Shown here: piece by piece, positions 49,677 through 58,181 of the stretch | Numbering within the stretch: position 1 is the stretch's first letter | How the letters are laid out: the number at the start of each line of letters is the position of its first letter | Source: Terriglobia bacterium | GTDB taxonomy: Bacteria; Acidobacteriota; Terriglobia; Terriglobales; Acidobacteriaceae | Assembly: GCA_020073395.1 (NCBI GenBank) | Contig: JAIQFF010000010.1 | Span: 1 to 63,331 of the forward strand | Length of the DNA: 63,331 nt | Reading direction: 5' to 3' | Translations under genes and position numbers: made by a program | The notes under the pieces: model-generated | What the model was told of the DNA's origin: nothing | Database searches by the model: none | What the model saw: only the letters and a program-made list of their open reading frames with translations

Positions 49677-50609
49677 CTACAGACTGCGCGCTGCCGCAAT
49701 CGCCCGTCGTACATGCCCGCCAGCCGCCTTCAGCGCCCGCTCCGCTTCCCGGCGGTCCACTTCCGCCTGCAGCATGACCAGCGCCACCGGGACGCTGTTT
49801 CCTGCTACCCGCAAAGCCTGCGCGGCAATCTCCGTACCGACGTCCGCCGCCTGCTGCAGAATGCTTACGCTGCGCGCCGCCAGCTTGGAATTTCGTGGCG
49901 TGACGTGCACCATCAGGTTCCCATAAACATATCCCAACCGGGTCATGGCTCCGCTGGAGAGCATGTTCAGCACCATTTTCTGCGCCGTGCCGGCCTTCAT
50001 GCGGGTCGATCCTGAGATCACCTCCGGCCCCACTTCGGTCACAATGCCCAGCTGGGCCGCCTTTTGCAGCGGGGTATTGCGGTTGCAGGTCACGGAAATA
50101 GTTTGGGCGCCTTTACTCCGCGCATACTCGATGGCGGCGATGGTGAAAGGGGTCCGTCCGCTGGCCGCAATTCCTACGACCACGTCATTCCTGCCCGGCT
50201 TCCTCTTCGCCATCTCCCGCTTGCCCAGGTCGCGGGAATCTTCGTTCGCCTCCACCGCCGCAGCCAGGGCCGCGGGCCCGCCCGCAATAATGAACTGAAC
50301 CGTCCGGGGATCGACATCAAACGTGGGTGGACACTCCGCCGCATCGAGGGCCGCAATCCTGCCGCTGGTGCCCGCGCCTACATAGATCAGTCGCCCGCCC
50401 CGCTGCAGAGCGTTCGCGATCAGCTCCACGCCGCGCGCGATCTGCGGGAGTGCGCCCCGGACCGCATCCACCACCTTGGCGTCCTCATGGTTGATAACGC
50501 GCACCACTTCCAGCGCCGACTTCAGGTCCAGGTCGGTGGAAGCCAGATTGGTTTGCTCGGTAGTAAGGCGGCTCAGGTTCTCCCGCGTGGTGCTTGATCT
50601 TCGCTTCAA
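49677..50609 (-). CDS. murQ: N-acetylmuramic acid 6-phosphate etherase MurQ
   Basis: 310 residues. Core motifs: GGRLIYVGAGTSGRIAALDA (SIS domain), VVVGIAASGRTPFTIAAIEY and VGPEVISGSTRMKAGTAQKM with VLNMLSS. It cleaves the lactyl ether of MurNAc-6-P, giving GlcNAc-6-P, in wall recycling. It overlaps the next upstream gene by 4 bp. No murP or nagK is visible in the window. Confidence 0.95.
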   Translation of the reverse strand: MKRRSSTTRENLSRLTTEQTNLASTDLDLKSALEVVRVINHEDAKVVDAVRGALPQIARGVELIANALQRGGRLIYVGAGTSGRIAALDAAECPPTFDVDPRTVQFIIAGGPAALAAAVEANEDSRDLGKREMAKRKPGRNDVVVGIAASGRTPFTIAAIEYARSKGAQTISVTCNRNTPLQKAAQLGIVTEVGPEVISGSTRMKAGTAQKMVLNMLSSGAMTRLGYVYGNLMVHVTPRNSKLAARSVSILQQAADVGTEIAAQALRVAGNSVPVALVMLQAEVDRREAERALKAAGGHVRRAIAAARSL

Positions 50610-51886
50610 AGCTTTTTCTCCAGCGCTTCCACCACGGCATCGTGAAATGCGGGCCGGACATCCTTGATCGCTTTATTCTCGCAGTCAGGCCAGGTGCGGT
50701 TGGTGAGCAGGGTGACGGAAAGCTGGCGCTCGGGATCGATCCACAGCGAGGTCCCGGTGTACCCCAGATGCCCGAACGAACGGGCGGAGAAGTATTTCCC
50801 CGACTGCGACGGCGACGAAGGCGTGTCCCAACCCAATGCCCGGGATGTGCCTTCTGGCGCGGTTTCGCGGCGAGTGAAAGGCGCGAGCGTTTCCGGACGG
50901 ACCAGCGGACGTCCTCCTTGCAGAAGAACGTGCGCAAATGTTGCCAGATCTTCCGCGGTCGCGAACAAGCCGGCATGTCCTGCTACTCCGCCCAGCACGC
51001 TGGCATTTTCATCCTGCACTTCGCCCTGGATGATTCGGTTGCGAAAGGCGCGGTCATCGGCGGTGGGTGGAATCGAAGCCCGCCACGCGGCCGGGGGATC
51101 GAAAGCGGTGTGCGTCATCCCCAGCGGACCAAAGACCTCGCGCTGACAGAAACGGTCAAGGCCCTCGTCGGCGATACGCTCCAAAGCGATCGCCAGAATG
51201 ATGAAGCCGATGTCGCTGTATTTCGCTGTTGTGCCCGGATCGGCCGCCAACGGCGTGGCGCAAGCGGCTGCCAGCAGTTCATCCCTGGTCTTGCTCTTAA
51301 GAAAGAGCTTTTCGTACGCTGGCAAACCGGAGGAGTGTGCCAGCAGCATGCGGACGGTCACATCGTTTCGCCGCGCGTCGCTCCCGGCAAATTCAGGCAC
51401 GATGCTAACCACGGGCGCCTCCAGATCGATGAGTCCCCGCTCGTACAGAATCATCGCCATCGTAGTGGTCGCCACAGCCTTCGAAACCGAAGCCAGATCG
51501 AAGACCGTGGCCACGGTTACGGCAGGAGATCTGGGTTCGTAAGTGAATCGCCCAAAGTCTTTCAGTACGACCAATCTCCCCCGGCATGTAACCGCGATCG
51601 AAGCGGCGGGAAAAGCAGCTTGTGCGATACCTTTTTGTATGACGTCAAAAGCTCTGCCGAAAATCGCGTCCTGCTGCTCATAGGCAGGAGCAGGAAAGCG
51701 CGGGGCGGCTTGGCTGCCAGTCGTCAGCGAGGAAGAGCTTTCTGACAAAGGGATGATGTGCTCGATATTTGGGTTATAACAAAGTTCTGGGGACGGGTAA
51801 AGGTGGCGATTGCAGGATGCTCTCCCAGCCCGCATATTCAGAACTCGTCTCATTACAGGCAACGACCCGGTCCGCGAATGCACCAC
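50606..51886 (-). CDS. Serine hydrolase of the beta-lactamase/AmiE family
   Basis: Up to 426 residues. The nucleophile motif is ASVSKAVATTTM (SxxK), followed by the Tyr motif KYSDIGFIILA and the third motif FGHLGYTGTSLW. A segment GVAGHAGLFATAEDL is nearly identical to one in the fused protein at 52966. It overlaps murQ by 4 bp. AmiE of Bacillus (a MurNAc-L-Ala amidase) is in this family, so a recycling role is likely. The start is uncertain: the first 60 residues of the frame look non-conserved. Confidence 0.8.
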   Translation of the reverse strand: MVHSRTGSLPVMRRVLNMRAGRASCNRHLYPSPELCYNPNIEHIIPLSESSSSLTTGSQAAPRFPAPAYEQQDAIFGRAFDVIQKGIAQAAFPAASIAVTCRGRLVVLKDFGRFTYEPRSPAVTVATVFDLASVSKAVATTTMAMILYERGLIDLEAPVVSIVPEFAGSDARRNDVTVRMLLAHSSGLPAYEKLFLKSKTRDELLAAACATPLAADPGTTAKYSDIGFIILAIALERIADEGLDRFCQREVFGPLGMTHTAFDPPAAWRASIPPTADDRAFRNRIIQGEVQDENASVLGGVAGHAGLFATAEDLATFAHVLLQGGRPLVRPETLAPFTRRETAPEGTSRALGWDTPSSPSQSGKYFSARSFGHLGYTGTSLWIDPERQLSVTLLTNRTWPDCENKAIKDVRPAFHDAVVEALEKKL

Positions 51887-52037
51887 CTTTCCCAGGTCCT
51901 GGACGCACCCGGACGTTATGACGGCAAGCTGAGGTTGGCTGCACGGTCGCTCGATTAAGCGTGTCTTAGACTCGTGAAAGTGAGCATTTTTGATCAGTCG
52001 TACAGATTCCGTGGATCAACACTTGAGCAGGAACATC

Positions 52038-52205
52038 ATGTCTCTGCCCGAAGAGTACTTTCCAGCCCTCACGACTGACGCCGCTAGAAATCCCGAATCC
52101 GCAAGGTTGCTGCAACTGCTGGCCCAAGTGGACAAGGCCCTCGCCGAGCGTCCGGATATGACTATCAAGCTGTCAACGAAGGGTACTGAGGATGTCCAGA
52201 AATGA
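52038..52205 (+). CDS. Small hypothetical protein, first of a coupled pair
   Basis: 55 residues from the ATG at 52038, with AGGA 7 nt upstream. MSLPEEYFPALTTDAARNPE, then ARLLQLLAQVDKALAERPDM has helical, acidic character. The stop overlaps the next start by 4 bp (ATGA). The frame opens at 51990, but the preferred start has the better ribosome site. No domain recognised. Its coupling to the next gene suggests that the two products work together. Confidence 0.62.
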   Translation: MSLPEEYFPALTTDAARNPESARLLQLLAQVDKALAERPDMTIKLSTKGTEDVQK

Positions 52206-52585
52206 GCGAACAGGAATTAGTCCTAAACGTTAAAGAGCTTCACATACTTAGCCTCACGTGCTCTGAATGCGGATATGGCACGATATTCGATTTTCAGAGC
52301 AGCGACTATCTCGAAAAATCAGTCTCGCCCTTGTGCAGTATTTGCAAGAAGGAGTTGGCGGTTGATCTCCAGGAGCAGTTGAAGGCGTACCGCTGCTTCT
52401 ACGACAGTATGTCTGCCTGTGACCGGATCGAATTTCGCGTGCGTCAGAACAAGCCTGACACTGCTGCGTCACCTTCGGTCGTCGAGGTCCGGCAGGTCGT
52501 CTCTGACGCGGTTTCCGAGGTCCAGCAGGCCGTAGCCGTGGCCTTAGCCAAAGACCACACTGCAACTGGCCTGACTAGTGATTGA
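52202..52585 (+). CDS. Zinc-ribbon-like hypothetical protein
   Basis: 127 residues. CSECGYGTIFDFQSSDYLEK and SVSPLCSICKKEL place two CxxC pairs 27 residues apart, a probable zinc ribbon. A helical C-terminal region (VVSDAVSEVQQAVAVALAKD) follows. Translation is coupled to the small gene before it. No function can be assigned; nucleic-acid or protein binding would be typical of the fold. Confidence 0.68.
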   Translation: MSEQELVLNVKELHILSLTCSECGYGTIFDFQSSDYLEKSVSPLCSICKKELAVDLQEQLKAYRCFYDSMSACDRIEFRVRQNKPDTAASPSVVEVRQVVSDAVSEVQQAVAVALAKDHTATGLTSD

Positions 52586-52965
52586 TGTTTCGAGGATTCC
52601 GGTACCAAGACTCGAGCGTGCTAAGCCGGCCGCGTACGGCGGCAGCGGCAATGTCGCGTCATGGACGGTCTGTCCCTTCCATAAAATGTCCTTGATCGTA
52701 GTTTTCACGTTGGCGCGGACTTCCGCCCACGCGATCTGGGCACGCCACCCACCTGACAGCCAGCGGCGCCGGCGCTCAGAACATCAGTGCAGCTAGAGAA
52801 AAGCTCCGCGCCGTACAGTGATACCACAAACGGCACCCCCTGGTACTTCAGTTTCTTGAGCAATGTCTCGCCACTTGTTAGATTCAAGACATCCACTTAA
52901 TTTCCCCAACTCGTCGCCGGTACACGTGTCACCTCGTCGCCTTATTTGTCGTCAGCCTGTTTCCC
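52586..52965. other. Stretch before the AmiE-NamZ gene
   Basis: Nothing convincing is encoded here. A minus-strand open frame at 52705-52896 (63 codons, beginning MDVLNLTSGETLLKKLKYQG) could be a small protein but has no match I can recognise. On the plus strand the last 70 bases read in frame with the next gene as a signal peptide, without a standard start codon. Confidence 0.5.
52705..52896 (-). CDS. Possible small hypothetical protein
   Basis: 63 residues from an ATG at 52896. The N-terminal half (LTSGETLLKKLKYQGVPFVV) looks like real protein; the C-terminal end (GRKSAPT) is poor. It has no clear ribosome site. Listed because it occupies an otherwise empty gap, but it may be a chance open frame or a decayed gene. 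Confidence 0.22.
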   Translation of the reverse strand: MDVLNLTSGETLLKKLKYQGVPFVVSLYGAELFSSCTDVLSAGAAGCQVGGVPRSRGRKSAPT

Positions 52966-55290
52966 TTGCTGGCCACGGCTGCCACCGCTAAAGCCCCCGC
53001 CACTCCAAAACTGGCCGTCCTCGACCCCATCATCCTCGACGCCATCCACGACCACCAGATTCCCGGCGCCGTACTGCTCATTGGGCACAACGGCCAGGTG
53101 ATCTACCGCAAAGCCTTCGGCAATCGCGCAACGGAGCCCCACCGCGAACCCATGACCACAGACACTATTTTCGACCTCGCATCGCTCACCAAAGTGATCG
53201 CCACTACTACAGCCGTGATGCAACTGGTGCAAAAGGGTGAAGTCCGGCTGAACGATCCGGTGGCAAAGTACATTCCGGAATTTGCTCAGAATGGCAAGGA
53301 CGACGTCACCGTCCGCAACCTGCTGACTCACTACTCCGGCCTGCGCGGAGACTTCGATTTGGATCCGCCCTGGGAGGGCCGGGATGCCGGTCTCCGTCTG
53401 GCCTACGCCGAGACCCCCGGTTACCCGCCCGGTTCCAGGTTCATCTACAGTGACACAAATTTTATTACGCTGGGCGCGCTGGTTGAACGCGTAACGGGAG
53501 CCACACTGGATGATTACTGCGCCCGGAAAATCTTCCGCCCCTTGCACATGGCGCACACTCGCTTCCTGCCGCCCGCGGCCTGGCGGCCGAAGATCGCCCC
53601 CACCGAATACGACGAGCAAGGCAAAATGCTGCAGGGGGTGGTGCATGATCCCAGGGCGCGCCGCATGGGTGGCGTGGCCGGACATGCCGGCTTGTTCTCC
53701 ACTGCCGACGATCTTTCGAAATTTGCCCGCGCCCTGTTGCAGGGCAGCCCGGTTCTGGCTGGGAACGCGGTCGAGAAGATGACCACGCCGCAGCAACCGC
53801 CCACCGCGCAGGAACTGCGAGGCTTCGGCTGGGACATCGACTCGCCATTTTCAAGTAATCGCGGTGATCTTCTCCCCGTCGGATCGTTCGGCCACACCGG
53901 ATTCACCGGCACATCGATCTGGATCGATCCGACGACCCAAACTTACATCATCCTGCTGACCAACTCCGTCCATCCTCGCGGACAGGGAAGCGTGGTGGCC
54001 CTCCGCTCCAAGGTTGCCACCGCGGTGGCCGCCGCCCTTCCCCTGACCGTCAGCGAGAAAGATGAACTGCGCTGGAAAAGCATCACCGGATACAACGAGG
54101 CCCAGACCGCGGCCCGCCGCATAGCCACCCGCAACGGAACGGTGCAGAACGGAATCGACGTGCTCGAGGCCCACAACTTCGATTTCGTTCGCGCTGCTGA
54201 TGGCAAAAAGAAAATCGGACTGCTCACCAACCAGACCGGCCTGGACTCGCAGGGACGCCGCACCATTGATGTCCTCGCGCAGGCCCCTGGCATCTCGCTC
54301 GATGCCATCTTTAGTCCCGAGCACGGCGTGACCGGCACCCTGGACACGACCGACATCGCCAATTCGAAGGACGCCGCCACCGGTATTCCCATCTACAACG
54401 TTTATGGGGCGAAGGATGCCGAACGCAGGCCGTCAGTGGACACTCTGAAAACTCTGGATGCGGTCGTCTTCGACGTGCAGGATGTCGGCAGCCGCTTTTA
54501 TACCTACGAAACCACCCTGGGATATTTTCTCGAAGCCGCGGCCAAGGCGAGTATCGAGATGATTGTCCTTGACCGCCCCAACCCGGTCACCGGCTCCTTC
54601 GTGCAGGGCGCCATCCCTGATCCCGGTCACGAAAGCTTCGCAAACTACTTTCCTGTCCCGGTCCGTCATGGCATGACCATGGGCGAGCTGGCAAAAATGT
54701 TCAATACCGAGCGCAACATCAACGCCAGGCTGGTGGTGATACCCATGGAAGGATGGACGCGCGGCGACTGGTACGATTCCACCGCCCTGCCTTGGATCAA
54801 TCCTTCACCCAACATGCGCAGCCTCACCGAAGCCACGCTGTACCCCGGCGTGGGCCTGGTCGAAGGCACCAACGTTTCGGTGGGCCGCGGCACCGACACA
54901 CCCTTCGAATTGCTGGGCGCGCCCTGGATCAAGGCCGTTGAACTATCCCAATATCTGAATGCCAGGAACATCTCCGGCGTGCGTTTTGTCCCCGTAACAT
55001 TCACTCCAAACGCCAGTATCCATGCCGACCAGAAATGCCAGGGCGTCAACATTTTCCTGATTGACCGCAACGCTTTCGACGCCGCTGAGCTGGGGATTGA
55101 GCTGGCTTCCGCGCTGCACAAACTGTATCCCGAGCAATATCACATGGAGCGCCTGATCGAACTGGTGAACAACCAGTCGGTGTACGACGCCATCGCCGCC
55201 GGCCAGGATCCCCGCCGTATCGCGGATGACTGGCGGGAGCCCCTGGAAAAATTCCTCCAGGTGCGCCAGAAGTACCTCATTTACAAGTAG
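52966..55290 (+). CDS. AmiE-like serine hydrolase fused to NamZ (DUF1343) exo-muramidase
   Basis: 774 residues. Residues 20-370: beta-lactamase/AmiE-type domain (DLASLTKVIATT, FIYSDTNFITLGA, GHTGFTGTS). Residues 405-774: DUF1343/NamZ (KIGLLTNQTGLD, FSPEHGVTGT, VFDVQDVGSRFYTYE, NPSPNMRSLTEATLYPGVGL). In Bacillus the separate enzymes AmiE and NamZ act with NagZ and MurQ to release MurNAc from wall fragments. Here both are one exported protein near murQ. The TTG at 52966 is the first usual start codon in frame, but the sequence before it codes for a signal peptide (LVALFVVSLFPLLATAA), so the true start is probably upstream. Confidence 0.85.
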   Translation: MLATAATAKAPATPKLAVLDPIILDAIHDHQIPGAVLLIGHNGQVIYRKAFGNRATEPHREPMTTDTIFDLASLTKVIATTTAVMQLVQKGEVRLNDPVAKYIPEFAQNGKDDVTVRNLLTHYSGLRGDFDLDPPWEGRDAGLRLAYAETPGYPPGSRFIYSDTNFITLGALVERVTGATLDDYCARKIFRPLHMAHTRFLPPAAWRPKIAPTEYDEQGKMLQGVVHDPRARRMGGVAGHAGLFSTADDLSKFARALLQGSPVLAGNAVEKMTTPQQPPTAQELRGFGWDIDSPFSSNRGDLLPVGSFGHTGFTGTSIWIDPTTQTYIILLTNSVHPRGQGSVVALRSKVATAVAAALPLTVSEKDELRWKSITGYNEAQTAARRIATRNGTVQNGIDVLEAHNFDFVRAADGKKKIGLLTNQTGLDSQGRRTIDVLAQAPGISLDAIFSPEHGVTGTLDTTDIANSKDAATGIPIYNVYGAKDAERRPSVDTLKTLDAVVFDVQDVGSRFYTYETTLGYFLEAAAKASIEMIVLDRPNPVTGSFVQGAIPDPGHESFANYFPVPVRHGMTMGELAKMFNTERNINARLVVIPMEGWTRGDWYDSTALPWINPSPNMRSLTEATLYPGVGLVEGTNVSVGRGTDTPFELLGAPWIKAVELSQYLNARNISGVRFVPVTFTPNASIHADQKCQGVNIFLIDRNAFDAAELGIELASALHKLYPEQYHMERLIELVNNQSVYDAIAAGQDPRRIADDWREPLEKFLQVRQKYLIYK

Positions 55291-55364
55291 CTCAAGTCCC
55301 GCCGTCGTGCCTCACTTCCGCTAGAATATCTGTTGACCGATTCGTTCACCCCGGGGAGTCGAGG

Positions 55365-55637
55365 ATGAAAGCTGGCAAACCTGCACCCACCGCAAATTTG
55401 ATGTACCGCTGTGCCGGGCCCAATTGCGGGACGCTCAAGGGCATTACCGACCACTGGTGGCTGATGTGGGCTTCGTTTGCCGAATTTAACCGGCCAGTGC
55501 TCTACCTTTGCCCCTGGGATGACGAGATTGCCGCCCGCGAAGGCACCCTCCACGTGTGCGGCGAGCTCTGTGCCCAGCGTCTGCAGTCCCAGTTCATGGG
55601 AAACGTCCGGGAGAATCAGCGGTCTGCCAGCGTGTAG
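55365..55637 (+). CDS. Small Cys-rich hypothetical protein
   Basis: 90 residues. Cys pairs at CAGPNC and CGELC, and a Trp-rich middle (DHWWLMWASF), suggest a metal-bound fold. GAGG precedes the ATG. No known family recognised. It lies between the AmiE-NamZ gene and an exported protein gene, all on the plus strand. Confidence 0.65.
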   Translation: MKAGKPAPTANLMYRCAGPNCGTLKGITDHWWLMWASFAEFNRPVLYLCPWDDEIAAREGTLHVCGELCAQRLQSQFMGNVRENQRSASV

Positions 55638-55749
55638 GCAGCGGCGCGGACGAAGATTCCGACAAACTTTCGCTCCCCAACTTGCATCGTACGTTATATC
55701 GGGCCACGTTGACGCTGCTTCGTCTAGTCTGTGCTTTGGGGAGTTCTCG

Positions 55750-56442
55750 ATGCGAACAAGCATGATGGGAATCGCTGTTGTGATGTTCCTGGCGAGCGGT
55801 CTAGCCGCGGCCCAGGCAAGTCCCGCGGCTCGACCAGATCCGCCCGTGGCCTCCACCAATGACGCCGCCCAGCTTACGATTCCTTCCGGCACCAAGGTCC
55901 CACTGGCGCTCAAGCAATCCATTTCTACTAAGAACGCGCGCGAAGGCGATGCCGTCTATGCCGTCACCACCTTTCCGGTCGTAATCAACGATCGCATCGT
56001 GGTTCCCGCCGGCACGTATGTGCAGGGCCGCATCAGCAGCGTCAAGCGCGGCGGTCATATCAAGGGCCGCGCCGAAGTCCTCATGCACTTCAGCACTCTC
56101 ATCTATCCCAGCGGTTACACCCTGGTGCTGCCCGGCGCGGTCGAGAACGTCCCCGGAGCTGAAAAGACCTCGATCAAAGACGAAGAAGGCACCATCCGCC
56201 AGGACAGCCAGACCGGCGAGAAGGCCAAAACGGTAGCCACCGCCGCCGGAACCGGCGCGGTCATTGGCGGCCTCAGCAACGGCGTGAAGGGTGGTCTGAT
56301 CGGAGCCGGAATCGGTGGCGGAATCGGCACCGCCATCGGACTCCTCAGCCGCGGCAATGACGTGCGATTGGAGGCGGGCACCACCCTGGAAATGGTCATC
56401 CAGCGCGAAGTCCCCCTGGACGCCACCCGCATCCCCAAATAA
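55750..56442 (+). CDS. Exported glycine-zipper protein with VirB10/TrbI-like fold
   Basis: 230 residues. It has a signal peptide (MGIAVVMFLASGLAAAQA). Residues 40-125 resemble the beta-rich VirB10/TrbI-type pattern (LTIPSGTKVPLALKQSISTK, then RIVVPAGTYVQGRISSVKRG). A glycine zipper follows at about residues 165-200 (GAVIGGLSNGVKGGLIGAGI), likely to insert in or cross a membrane. The C-terminal strand reads VRLEAGTTLEMVIQREV. The gene at 57426 is a distant paralogue. No secretion genes are near, so a surface or periplasmic role is more likely than conjugation. Confidence 0.72.
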   Translation: MRTSMMGIAVVMFLASGLAAAQASPAARPDPPVASTNDAAQLTIPSGTKVPLALKQSISTKNAREGDAVYAVTTFPVVINDRIVVPAGTYVQGRISSVKRGGHIKGRAEVLMHFSTLIYPSGYTLVLPGAVENVPGAEKTSIKDEEGTIRQDSQTGEKAKTVATAAGTGAVIGGLSNGVKGGLIGAGIGGGIGTAIGLLSRGNDVRLEAGTTLEMVIQREVPLDATRIPK

Positions 56443-56463
56443 AGTTTTTGCTTTGTTGTGTGG

Positions 56464-56483
56464 AGCGGGCACTCCTGCCCGCT
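56464..56483. terminator. Palindrome between convergent genes
   Basis: AGCGGGC-actcct-GCCCGCT is a perfect 7-bp stem 22 bp after the stop of the gene at 55750, facing the stop of the SIMPL gene. No strong T-tract, but GCTTTTG follows. It may act as a bidirectional terminator and is one of the dispersed palindromes. Confidence 0.5.
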
Positions 56484-56613
56484 GCTTTTGACTTTCGTTG
56501 TTCTGAGGAGCCCCCAACCACACGAACCACACGAAGGATCACCAAACAAATCCGTAGTGTATCTTCGTGCCCGTTCTGGTTAAAGCCTCTAGCCGTTCCT
56601 CGCCGCACCCCAC

Positions 56614-57333
56614 TCACTTCAAATTAAACAACGCATTCACATGCGCCGTCACCGAAATAGTCTGAGGAGTGAACTCTTCCGTAGGCGCAGCAGCTGCCCC
56701 CGCCACGTTCATTTTCATCATCGTCCGTGCCATGGGCATGGGACGCACGTTCTCAAACGTGTCCACCGACGCATAAGACAGTTCCCCCAGCGTGCGCCCC
56801 GCGCTCCGAGCCAGTGCCGCCGCCGACTCGCGGGCCCGCCGGTAGGCATCCTCGACAGCCTTGGTCTTGGCCGCGTCCATGTCCTCCAGGGTGTAGTTCA
56901 GTGACTGATTTTCCGTGACGTCGGTATCGGCCAGTTGCTGCACGATGGGCGCCACCTTGGAAAAATCCTTCAGCTTCAGCGAAACATTTGCGTTCACCTG
57001 ATATCCCACCAGCTTTCGCTTCGCCGTTTTGTAGTCATAAACGGGTTGCAAGGAAAAGTAGCCAATCTCCGCCGCCTTGGGCTCGATCCCGTTGGAACGC
57101 AGAATCTGCCGCACCTGCTCTGCTGCTTTGGAGGCGCGGTCATAAGCCTCGCGCGAGGTCCCTTCCTGTGCCGAGATATTGAATTGCATTACGGCGGTAT
57201 CGGGATTTGCCTCAAACTTCCCGTCCGCGCCGACGAAGATGCTGTTGGGCTGTGCGGCGATAGTAGGACGGTCCTGGCTCAGAACGACGGTGGATGCGAG
57301 CAGTGCAATCAGTAGCGCAATCGTAGCTCTCAT
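56614..57333 (-). CDS. Exported SIMPL-domain (DUF541) protein
   Basis: 239 residues. Signal peptide (MRATIALLIALLASTVVLSQ). The SIMPL fold shows GADGKFEANPDTAVMQFNIS, then RQILRSNGIEPKAAEIGYFS and YKTAKRKLVGYQVNANVSLK. The C-terminal helix has DAYRRARESAAALARSAGRT. GGAGAG precedes the ATG at 57333. Periplasmic or outer-membrane proteins of this family have varied, mostly unproven roles (stress, oxidative damage). It lies between two related exported proteins. Confidence 0.87.
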   Translation of the reverse strand: MRATIALLIALLASTVVLSQDRPTIAAQPNSIFVGADGKFEANPDTAVMQFNISAQEGTSREAYDRASKAAEQVRQILRSNGIEPKAAEIGYFSLQPVYDYKTAKRKLVGYQVNANVSLKLKDFSKVAPIVQQLADTDVTENQSLNYTLEDMDAAKTKAVEDAYRRARESAAALARSAGRTLGELSYASVDTFENVRPMPMARTMMKMNVAGAAAAPTEEFTPQTISVTAHVNALFNLK

Positions 57334-57380
57334 AAAATTCTCTCCTGACCAGGAGTACATGATGCCACAGCACCTCTATA

Positions 57381-57418
57381 TGTGTGTGGGTCGGACAGGA
57401 GTGTCCGACCCACACACA
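57381..57418. repeat. Perfect 16-bp stem palindrome
   Basis: TGTGTGTGGGTCGGAC-aggagt-GTCCGACCCACACACA. It matches the arm core of the repeat at 35475-35583. It lies between the stop of the gene at 57426 (minus strand) and the start of the SIMPL gene, 8 bp past that stop, so it could end that transcript. Confidence 0.75.
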
Positions 57419-57425
57419 ACCCATC

Positions 57426-58001
57426 TCAGTGCCACGGGACTTGCAGGGGACGGTCCAGCCGCACTTCGAGCATGGTGCCCTTTTGCAGTTGCAGTCTGTG
57501 GTCGCCGAATATGGCCTGTACCACGCCTGCGGCCGCTCCGGCCTTCGAACCTATCCCATCAGAATCCGGATCGCGATGCGCGCCCCCGCCTTGTCCCTGC
57601 CGTTCAATTTCGCCTTCGCCCCGCGTGGTCAAGCCGTGCTCGCCCGGAACATCGATGATTGTTGCCATCAGCGGCGCCCATCCGCGTTGGGTTTCAATCT
57701 CGTCAAAGCTCAGCAGCAGACGGGGATGAAACCCATTGCCTACGTCGCTCACATGTCCTCTGATCCTGCTGCCGTGCAGAATCACGCTTTCATCCGGCCC
57801 CATCAGATCTTCCGCCAGTTTGGCCTTGAACCGTTTCCCTGGCTGGATCCTGCTGACATCGAGCTTGTCCTCGAGACGGATCAGAAACGTGGTTCCGTAA
57901 GGAATGGCGTGAGGAGGAGCGGGGGATTTCTCCTCCTGGCCGAGCAGCGGCAGAGTTGTCAGAGCCAAAGTCAAACACCACAACGAACGAAGCCCTGCCA
58001 T
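57426..58001 (-). CDS. Exported protein related to the one at 55750
   Basis: 191 residues. It has a signal peptide (MAGLRSLWCLTLALTTLPLL). Residues 30-95 carry the same strand pattern as the protein at 55750: IPYGTTFLIRLEDKLDVSRI, then SVILHGSRIRGHVSDV. The C-terminus repeats it (LQKGTMLEVRLDRPLQVP). A Gly/Asp/Glu-rich linker joins the halves, but there is no long glycine zipper. No known family is certain. The open frame has an earlier ATG 5 codons upstream. Confidence 0.68.
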   Translation of the reverse strand: MAGLRSLWCLTLALTTLPLLGQEEKSPAPPHAIPYGTTFLIRLEDKLDVSRIQPGKRFKAKLAEDLMGPDESVILHGSRIRGHVSDVGNGFHPRLLLSFDEIETQRGWAPLMATIIDVPGEHGLTTRGEGEIERQGQGGGAHRDPDSDGIGSKAGAAAGVVQAIFGDHRLQLQKGTMLEVRLDRPLQVPWH

Positions 58002-58181
58002 AAGCGAAACCCCCACGTCGCAATGAACGACCTGCCAGCTTGGTTGGATGTAGGCCGCAACCGAATTGCTGCCTGCGCTGCAGCTGACGAGTTGAATGAA
58101 CGCAACCTTAAAGGCGGGTGTTTCTCTTGGCGTTCTTTGCGGTTAAGAGCTTTACTTTGGGATTCAACGGAGACTGCGAAT

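Noticed and set aside
48242..49714. Longer MurA reading from 49714
   Set aside because: The first 57 codons have no MurA similarity; standard enzymes begin at MDKFVIRGG.
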